Shown one piece after another: positions 56,669-64,000 of a stretch of DNA of 64,000 nt. The notes under the pieces were generated by a model. The model saw nothing but the letters and a program-made list of their open reading frames with translations. It was not told where the DNA came from and searched no databases. The stretch's first letter is position 1, and every line of letters starts with the position of its first letter. The translations under genes and the position numbers were made by a program. This stretch comes from Termitomyces sp. T153 (lineage: Eukaryota; Basidiomycota; Agaricomycetes; Agaricales; Lyophyllaceae), in the NCBI GenBank assembly GCA_018296165.2, contig JACKQL020000006.1:186001-250000 (forward strand), written 5' to 3'.

Positions 56669-57992
56669 TTACAATGCAGTGGCCTCTTGTACGAGTATGG
56701 GGGGACAGGGATTTTTTGGGGAGGAAGGGGTGATTTCAATATCAGAATCGGAATCGACGATCTGGGTCTCTAAAGTAAATAAAAGCAAGTTGGGAAAGCT
56801 AAAAAGGGAGAAATACCTCAGGCAAAACTTGCAGATCATTGAGCAGATCTCCAGTGCATTTGATGTCAGAGGGGCCAAGAGTTTTGTCAAGATGAGCAAG
56901 GCAAACTGAGATGAGCTTATAAACTTGAAGGGTGATGTCAAGAGAATAAAGTTGTTGCTGGGCAGCAAACTGAATGGCCTCACGATGTTTTTGAAGGTTG
57001 GCACGAGGAAGAAGGGCATCGTCATCAGCAAGTTGGACAGTTTTGAGGGTGGCATCGACCTGGCTGAGAAGCAAAAGCATGGCCTCACTTCCAGGTTTGA
57101 GGTTGGCTGAGAGGGAAGGTCAGGAACAATGAAAAGAGAAGATGGGGATAAGGGACAAATAGAAGGCAGGAAGAACCTTAAGTTTTTTGGGTTTAGGCTT
57201 GCCATTGGGCTCAGTCTGGGATAAAAGAAGGGATAAGGTGTTGAAATGATGAGCGAGCAAGTCGAGTTTGTAAGCTAGACTTATGTTAGCTCGCCATTTG
57301 CCAGAACAAATAGGGGGTGGACCTAACATGTTGACATCCTGATCCTGAGTTTGCTGCTTCAGCTGAGGGGGTAAGACAGCAGTCAAACAAAAAAAAGGGG
57401 GATTAAGGCATACCTCCTCTGCTTCCCGCTGGCACTGGACCTCTGCCTCCCACTGACATTGGACCTCACAATGATTTTCTTCAATTTTGAGGATAGCATC
57501 AGCAAACATGAGGAAGGACTGGACGTTGGTAGAGTTGTTAGTGGCATTGTGATCAATCACTGGGAGGGTGGCAGTCAGGGAGTCGAAAAGACCCTTTTGC
57601 TTGGCAATACATGGGAAGTCGGCCTGGTCGGTGAAGTGCTGAAGTGAGGAGAAGATGGGTGAGAAGAAGGATGAAGAAGGAAAGGAAAGGATGAAAAGGG
57701 AACTGACCAGCTGCATGGTGCCAAGATATTGGGCATGGTTAGCCCGAGTTCCAGGGATGCCAGCTGCGACCTTGCAGAAGCCAATAATGGCCTGGGCAAA
57801 CAGGGGAAGCTGGAGGACTGCTAGGATAACTTGTTGCGTGTCATGCTTGACAGAGCGCTGGAGAAGGGCAAAATTGTCAGGTGAGTCCTGGCTGGAACTT
57901 GGATGAGCAGTTGGAGGTGTGCGAGGAAGTTTGGTGGTGGGACCCACGGGGTTTTTGTGAGGCATGGTAGGAATAAGATGGTTAGGTGCCAT
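56669..57992 (-). CDS. Antisense intron-containing cargo gene of element B, function unknown
   Basis: Minus strand between pol and the 3' LTR. ATG at 57992 (MAPNHLIPTMPHKNP), 40-odd nt downstream of cctataagg (58028-58036). The frame is open 33 codons further upstream, but the TATA position favours this start. Exon 1 57992-57708 (95 codons); intron 57707-57639 (69 nt, GTCAGT...TTCAG, phase 0); exon 2 57638-57177; exon 3 to 56817, joined by a junction I cannot fix (donor GTTCTT at 57176, acceptor near 57107 or 57082); intron 56816-56768 (GTATTT...TAGAG); exon 4 56767-56669. The product is about 350 residues: Pro/Ser-rich N-terminus, helical middle (QQVILAVLQLPLFAQAII), a WEAEVQCQREAEEV repeat, helical SQVDATLKTVQLADDDALL, and an acidic IVDSDSDIEITPSSP end resembling a SUMO-interaction motif. 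No family recognised. CG is retained, unlike adjacent pol. Confidence 0.65.
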
Positions 57993-58027
57993 TGCTGCAG
58001 AGCAGATGGGTCGTGGTGAGCACGTCC

Positions 58028-58036
58028 TTATAGGAC
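58028..58036 (-). promoter_or_regulatory. TATA-like box of the B antisense gene
   Basis: CCTATAAGG on the minus strand, about 40 nt upstream of the ATG at 57992; inside element B and distinct from the LTR promoter. Confidence 0.45.
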
Positions 58037-58184
58037 AGCGGATGTGATCAAGGAAAAGAAAATTGGAACGAAAAATTGAGTTCTTCATCAAAATTTTCTG
58101 GGGGTGATTGCATGCATGAACAGTTTTCTGACAAAGACACAGGAGACCTGACTGGGGGCAGCCAGTAAAATGGTGCAGGGGAGG

Positions 58185-59070
58185 TGATATGCCTGTCTTG
58201 AGTACAAGACAGGTTGAATATACTTAAAAGAGAAATAAGGGAAATACCAATCAAAACAAGCTGAAAACTATAAGCTTGGGTAAATGTCAAAAACTGTAGA
58301 CATAAAAACCTTACCTAGTATAAAAAGAATATCACCAAAGAACCCAAGAAAGCATGCATTGAATGATGCCAGCAGGACCTATGATGTTGAGAACAGCTGG
58401 TCACACATTTGATCAATGATCAATGGCTGTGCTCAGCAAAACCGGCTAGAACAGCTAACCGATGCCGAGGACAGCCATAGACATCTGAATGCATAGCAAA
58501 AACCCTGCCTCCCCTTGACACTGCATGCCAGACCGTCCAGAGACCAGAGCTGGCCACCATACAAACTATGTGGAGCCTGCTAAGAGAGGAGTGGAAAAGA
58601 AAAGAATGAGAAAAAGAGGTCGGACAAACGGATAACTGAGTAACGCTGACCCAGCACATCATCGCAAATGGCCAACCAATAAGGAGGAAGGCCAAGGAAA
58701 ACCACATGGTACACCCACAGGAGCACACGGAAAACAGCCTGGTCCATGTGTGCATGACGAGCTATAAAGAGGAGCAGGATCAGAGGAAAAGGGCAAGCAA
58801 TGATGTACCATGGCTCGGCTAGCCCCAGGGAGCGGCTAACTTAGGCTTATGAGTATTTAGTTGTTTTGGGTGTTAATTTTATATATTTTTGGACCCATTC
58901 AATAGTTTGAGGCCATCTTAGCTAACAAATAAATCAATTTAAATCTATACATATGACTGTAACATCTAAGTGAGCTTTTGTGTAACTGAAGCCTCCAAAA
59001 CTCTGTGAAAACAAAGTTTGATCCATTGATCTGATCAATTGACAGCATTAAAAACTTACATTTCACATCA
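58185..59070 (+). mobile_element. B 3' LTR
   Basis: 886 bp, TGATATGCCTGTC...TTTCACATCA, preceded by the purine-rich tract gcaggggagg. It is CG-depleted relative to the 5' LTR; differences are almost all C/T and G/A. Confidence 0.93.
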
Positions 59071-59121
59071 CTGTGTGATGAGTGGCTGGCGTGATAATGT
59101 AAAATAGTGAAAATACTAACA
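59071..59121 (-). mobile_element. Ty1/Copia 3' LTR, proximal part
   Basis: It starts TGTTAGTATTTTC on the minus strand and is interrupted after about 50 bp by element B. It continues at 49123 and leftward. Confidence 0.6.
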
Positions 59122-61610
59122 CTCCTCCTCACCCAGATGCTCCTCCTTGCATGGTATCATGGCACTCTAGTGAAGGCCAAGTCGAGGGCAAGGGTAAGTG
59201 AATGCCAGAGTGGGAAGGACTTTTGTGAAAATGTCTGCTGTGTTTTCTTTCAATGGAACATGGAGCAGGGTAAGTTCATCAGACTGGACACATTCTCAGA
59301 GAAAATGATACTTGATGTTGACATGTTTTACACAAGTGTGAAGGAGGGGATCCTCAGATAAGGCAATGGCGGAGTCATTGTTGCAGAAGATTCAAGTGGG
59401 TTGGCTAGTGAAATCGAACCTTATGCCCTTCAATAGTGCTTGAAGCCAGATACTGATACACCAGTCTCAACAATGAGATTGGCAGAGGAAAGAGCCTAGT
59501 CAAAGTATATTATAAAACAATATACTTTACAAATAAAAACAGCTGAAAACTGTAAGCTGGTGGAAAACATTAAAAACTGTAAATGTAAGGCATACCTCAA
59601 AGTAAAACCTCCCATGTAAAACCAAGGATGAACCCAAAAGTCAGTTGACAACAGCTGAGAAGCCGGCCATCAAATTTTGATGGCAGGGGCTAAGAATTGA
59701 TCTCAGCTAACAATCCGAGTTTCCCCTCAATCCAGGGCTAACCCCTCCCTTCTCTGACCAACCAACTTAAACTAAACAGCCCTCAAGTCCACATTGATAA
59801 GGATCAGCAGGCAGGAGGAGAAGACAAAGGGGGAGGAAAAGGGACAGACAAAAGAGCAGCCTAGGCCTCGGCATGATCAAACCCGAATTGCTGATGCCAA
59901 AAATAAGTGCATGCCAAGGCCCGACCATGCAGCCCAGCCCACCAACTGGTTGACCACACTTCCGGATGATGATGAAAACATGTGGAAAAGCCATGGTCTG
60001 TGCGCAGACTAAGGGGTATAAAAGGAGAGGATTTTTGAGCCTATGGAACAAGCAAAGTACTAGCTACAGCTCAGAAATCCCCAGGGAGTGGGTTTCTTAG
60101 GCCAATAAACTATTATTTTCTTCAGGCTTAAAATTTATTATATTTTGCTTGAGCCTTGTGATCAGACTTGACCCGGTTGAGTTTGTAATCTAAATCAATT
60201 AAAAATCTACTTTGTATGACACTTTTAGAGTGAGCTACATGAAACAAAGTCCCGAACACCTTTGTGAGTCGGAGTTTTGAGCTGAGTTTGAAAACTAAGC
60301 CAATTTTGCCAATTTCGCATCAATACATTCTTGAGCACTCTCGAAAGTGGCCATATATTCTGCTTTGCAAGATGAGGTAGCCACTGTCCACTGTTTTCTA
60401 ACTGCTCATGACACCACCCCTGACCTGAGATTCCATATACCCTCCAACGCTGCAGCAAGTATCAGGACAGCTGGCCCAGTCAGAGTCAGTGAAACCAGTG
60501 AGTTTGACTTCAGAGTCTGTGCCCCCGAGGTGAAGCTGGAGATCACACGTGCTGTATCACTGCATTCCAGTGCGAAATTGCATAGGAATCTAAGTATTGC
60601 ATGAGTTGTTGTACAGCAAATACAATGTCTGGTTGAGTGGATATGGTGACATATAGTAGGCACCCAACAAGTTGTCAATAGGGGGTGTTCTCCATGATGC
60701 AATGTTCTTGTGGAGACAAGGAGCTTTGATCAACATGACATAGTTTCATGTTGGGATCCATGGGAGGGACAGGAGCATGGCATTTCTTTGGCTGAATTGA
60801 ATGATGATTTTGTCAATCAGCACGGTTTGGGATAGCTTAACACATTTGTTGGGACGATCCCAGTCCACGGCAATGCCTGCTACAAAATATGGGACTCCTA
60901 AATCTGATCTTGTCCATACTTGTCACATCTGAGCCTTGAATCATGCGTTTTCTTTTTTGCTGCTTGTGATGGATAGAAAATCGTCGACATGAAGTGCTGC
61001 AATGATCATGCCTTGATCAGTGACTTGAAAGAAGACACAAGACTCACATTCCAAGTGTTTGAATCCCCAAGGTGCCATGTTGTCATTCACCACCTGATTG
61101 CAAATTCTTCCTGCCAGTTTCATGGCATATAATCCTCTTACCAACATCCAGACCCAGTGTTCTTTGCCCTCCTCAAATCCGTCAGGTTGCTTCATGTACT
61201 GAGTCTTGTCTTCAGGGAGGATGCCATATAAGAAAGCCATCTTGACATCAATCTGAGTCATGTCCCACCCTTTTGCAGCTGCCAGGTGGAGCAGAATCCA
61301 CCATGATTCCATGTGTGCTGTGGGCAATGTAGTTTTAGTAGAATCATGACCATATAATTGCTCATGATCTCAAAATACTAATCTGACTTGAAACCTGACT
61401 GCTTTTCCATGCTGGTCATGTTTGATTTTGAATACAGGGCGATCTGTTCTCACTTTCTGGCCAGCTGGCACTGCTAAATGAGACACGAGTTGATATACAC
61501 CCATTTCCTTTAAGGGATTGAGTTCATCATGATATGCTGCCTCCCAGTTCTGAGGTCTATGAAGTAGGCAAGGCTTTACTCCATCTTAAACTGCCAAATT
61601 TTGTCCTCAA
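59122..61610 (-). pseudogene. Ty1/Copia pol remnant (RT and RNase H), split by a B solo LTR
   Basis: Minus strand. RT starts near 61600 (YHDELNPLKEMGVYQLV) and includes GWDMTQIDVKMAFLYGILPE, YMKQPDGFEEGKEHWVW and ALHVDDFLSI (61327-60941; YVDD altered to HVDD). RNase H has LTGFTDSDWASCPD near 60490. After the interruption at 59454-60322, the end reads SAIALSEDPLLHT, VKHVNIKYHFLRECVQSDEL and DIFTKVLP (59390-59170). A purine tract (59130-59122) and TGTTAG mark the 3' LTR start at 59121. The 5' half (gag, integrase) is missing. Several stops. Confidence 0.88.
59454..60322 (+). mobile_element. Family B-like solo LTR in Copia RNase H
   Basis: 869 bp, TGATACACCAGTC...TTTCGCATCA, with 4-bp duplication ATAC (59450-59453 and 60323-60326). 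It shares with the B LTR the terminal sequences, a TATA box (ggggtataaaagg near 60015) and ccccagggag...cttaggc. The Copia reading rejoins across it. Confidence 0.9.
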
Positions 61611-61640
61611 TTTTTGCTCCCACATGATAAGGTTATTAGG

Positions 61641-61909
61641 CACATGATCTGGTCTAACTGGGTATCCTTTTCTTGTCTTCAATTTTTGCTCCCTTCCAGC
61701 TATTACCACCAGCTATATAATGAAAATGAACATCATGTGACTTTCACCTACTCTGACCAGGTATCCTTGTCCTTGAATTCTGCTCCCTTGAGCACATGAT
61801 CTGGTCTGACCAGGTATCCTTTTCTTGTTCTCAATTTTTGCTCCCTCCTAGTCATTACCACCAGCTATATAATGAAAATGAACATCATGTGACTTTAACC
61901 TACTCTGAC
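61641..61909. repeat. Direct tandem duplication, 152-bp period
   Basis: cacatgatctggtct ... ggtatccttttcttgt at 61641 is repeated at 61793, followed in both by agctatataatgaaaatgaa and catcatgtgact. The second copy ends where the LTR-like sequence at 61910 begins. Confidence 0.8.
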
Positions 61910-62708
61910 TGTAAGGGGATGACCCTTTTGGGTAACTCTGATGGGTAACTCCAACTCTATCCAGCCTTAGTCATAGGTATAGCATCATTTCTAGCATATC
62001 CAATCAACCAGCTGCCAAGCCCCTGCACCCTCCAGTCAGTATTAGTCAGCTCTTTGTAGTCATTGGACACTATTTCTCCTTTTGACATATTGTTATTATT
62101 ACTGTTGAGCATACCCAGGCTACTTACCACATATAGCATTAGTCATAGCATAGCCACAGATGTAGTATATAAACTGGTCAGCAGGATAGAATATCCTCTG
62201 ACCAAACAATAGCAGCATTCTCCTGGCCTATTCATTGAACTGACTGTAAGAGCTCCAGTGTTGTTACTCATATTTGGCTCACTGTGCTTGCTCCTTGCCT
62301 GACTCTTAGCTGCCTTGTGCCCCTTCAACTCTCACTCATTGCTTGTGACTGCCTGCCTTCCATTGGGTTTATCCATGGAATGCTTGTCCCCTTACAGCTT
62401 GTTCAGTCCCCTATGCTGTCTGCATCTCTAGCCCACAGCACCCAACCTACCACCTATTCTTGGTCTCACCCTAACCTCAAGACTCTATGTTGTCCTCTGC
62501 TGCTTTATCCAATCCCACTGACACTATCAAGAGACTGTTAACTCTTGTGGCAGGACTTGAGAGCAGACTAGCAGCACTCAAGTCTGGTCATACACTCATG
62601 CCTGTTGCCACTGTTGTCTCTGCTCAAACAGCTTTGCAGCCTAGTATAGGTGGCCGCTTGGTTCCTTCAGGCTCAGCAAAGGCTCAACAAAAACACTGTG
62701 TTGGTTGA
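61910..62708 (+). other. LTR-like leader and short ORF of an unidentified retroelement
   Basis: tgtaaggggatgaccc at 61910 and a TATA (tagtatataaactgg near 62165) give an LTR-like start, but I find no second copy or matching end. An ATG at 62487 opens 73 codons (MLSSAALSNPTDTIKRLLTL, then VAGLESRLAALKSGH, a short heptad-like stretch), resembling the N-terminus of a Gag protein. It ends as the 66-bp tandem repeats begin. Identity uncertain. Confidence 0.35.
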
Positions 62709-62809
62709 TTAGTCAGCTGCTGCTACAGCAATGGATTACATAATCCACTTGACAAAAACACTGTGTTTGTTGATTAATCAGCTGCTGCTACAGCAATGGA
62801 TTGTGTAGT
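62685..62809. repeat. Tandem repeat, ~66-bp units, interrupted by a solo LTR
   Basis: Units read caaaaacactgtgttggttg then attagtcagctgctgctaca then gcaatggatt. Two units lie at 62685-62809; a third starts at 63958 after the solo LTR and runs to the window end, where the array probably continues. Confidence 0.8.
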
Positions 62810-63952
62810 TGTCATGACCCATTCCCTGAAGCCCTGTACACCACCTGACAAACCCCCACTCCCCTGGTACCCCCTCTGATGCTTTGTCAAACTTCCCCAG
62901 CACTCTGTGCCTACTCTGGCTAACTCCAACACATTCTCGGCTAACTCCGATGGCCCCCTGGCCAACTCCAATGTCTTCCCCACAGCTGCTAGTGCTTTCC
63001 ATGGACTTCCTGAGCCCCTGGGACCACTCCCCTGCCATGCCTGACCCCATTACATGTCATCAACTTGACACCCTGGCTCCCCTGACTTACCCTGGGGTAT
63101 TGCAACAGCCTCGGAATGGACCATGTTGCAATTGATCCCATCAACATATCAATGTGGCCTGCCCTCTGGTCATAACTGACACCCACTCGACTCTGTCAAG
63201 CTCTGCCAAGCCCCGCCACCACAGCCAATGTCCCCAGAGCTCTTCAGTAGTCAGTATATAAAACATAGAGTAGCTCCTCATACTCTAGTCTTGAGATTAC
63301 TTATATGTACTGGCCTTTCCTAATGTGTTTCTGATTGTTTCTTCTCATGTTTTGTGTCCCGTGTCTTGTTTTCCTTATTCTCAGTCTTCCAGTCTTGTCT
63401 TGTCTCTATTCCGTTATCTTTTCATTATCGTTCCATGTTTCCACCTAAATCTATTCTCGTTCTCATCTTGTCTTTGTCTCATTTCGTTCGACTCCATCTT
63501 GTCTCATTTGATTCTGTCTATTGTGTTCAAGTCCTCTTGACCCTAACATTCTCACAAACTCCACAGTTACAATTACAAACCTCCGACACTCGTTACCAAC
63601 CCTGGACCCTGCTATACACTCTGCTCCAAACCCCATCAATCCCTGTTGATCCCCCATCAGAACTCTGGCTCTGCTCCTGTCATCCGCATAGCCTCCACCT
63701 CCTCCGCACCCACAATACTCACACACAGACTTATGCCTGAACCCCGCCAAGCCCATCCCCTGTCCCCACAACTCGTCTTCTACTCCTCCAGACTTCCCCA
63801 GACTTGCTCAGACCAATCTCCACTAACTATCCTCACAAGTCCCCAATGCTTGGAACACCTCCGAGTGCCCAGTTGTCAGTGCAGGGAATCATGTCTGCCT
63901 AGTAAGGACTTGCCCAGTGTAGCTGAGACCCCGTGGTCAGTGGAACCTGACA
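62810..63952 (+). mobile_element. Family A solo LTR inside a tandem repeat array
   Basis: 1143 bp, the same length as the solo LTR at 11157-12299, TGTCATGACC...AACCTGACA, with perfect duplication GTAGT (62805-62809, 63953-63957). TATA (gtatataaaa near 63257) and agtcttgagattac near 63289. Partly CG-depleted. Confidence 0.93.
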
Positions 63953-64000
63953 GTAGTCTGCTCAACAAAAACACTGGGCTGGCTGATTAGTCAGCTGCTG

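Larger units (their letters stand above)
49124..59070 (+). mobile_element. Ty3/Gypsy element B, full length, nearly intact
   Basis: 5' LTR 49124-50006 and 3' LTR 58185-59070 (883 and 886 bp), TGATA...CATCA, with a 4-bp duplication CTGT (49120-49123, 59071-59074). Order: PBS, gag, pro, pol on +, then an intron-containing gene on -, purine tract, 3' LTR. No chromodomain seen. It is inserted in the 3' LTR of a Copia element. Pol is unrelated in sequence detail to families A and C. Confidence 0.95.

Noticed and set aside
57459..57906. Plus-strand frames opposite the B antisense gene.
   Set aside because: Short, without domain, and shadowing the minus-strand exons that have splice sites and a TATA box.

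Overview
The window looks like repeat-rich accessory sequence from a filamentous basidiomycete, probably an Agaricomycete. Three things suggest this: genes are split by 47-70 nt GT-AG introns; one intact gene encodes a seven-helix membrane protein of a type expanded in mushroom-forming fungi; and most of the sequence is CG-poor, with CG to TG/CA changes, as expected from deamination of methylated cytosines. I cannot name the genus.

Only two host genes look intact. One is a histidine-phosphatase (phosphoglycerate-mutase-like) gene at 381-1405 (-). The other is a multi-pass membrane protein gene at 46700-48016 (-). A decayed cytochrome P450 gene (about 19.5-31.0 kb) is split by a retrotransposon. 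Nearly everything else is nested transposons.

Family A is a Ty3/Gypsy chromovirus with ~1.0-1.15 kb LTRs (TGTCA...TGACA) and 5-bp target duplications. It has two near full-length copies: A1 at 32812-43651 and A2 at 20071-30181. It also has a truncated copy (A5, 5350-~7890, inverted) and solo LTRs at 11157-12299, 44088-45520 (carrying a Tc1/mariner remnant) and 62810-63952. Family B is a second, unrelated Ty3/Gypsy element (49124-59070; TGATA...CATCA LTRs, 4-bp duplication) with nearly intact gag, pro and pol, plus a solo LTR at 59454-60322. Family C (about 9.9-16.5 kb) is an internally deleted chromovirus that received two solo LTRs. Family D is known only from ~660-bp solo LTRs at 14694-15349 and 17425-18089. 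A Ty1/Copia pol remnant (59122-~61610, -) received both the B element and a B solo LTR. Two minisatellite families and several tandem duplications complete the window.

The most interesting signal is a pair of antisense cargo genes. In family A, three copies share a minus-sense gene between integrase/chromodomain and the 3' LTR. It has a TATA-like box, a phase-0 49-nt intron, a C-X2-C-X6-C-X15-C-X2-C-X6-C zinc-cluster-like motif, a coiled coil and a conserved C-terminal domain. Family B, which is unrelated, carries a different intron-containing gene at the same place and orientation, and this gene keeps CG dinucleotides while the adjacent pol has almost none. Family A also encodes two tandem retropepsin-like domains and has a Tf1/sushi-type self-complementary primer site. 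Family B has a gag-pro overlap that fits a -1 frameshift exactly, and it keeps long reading frames with almost no CG.
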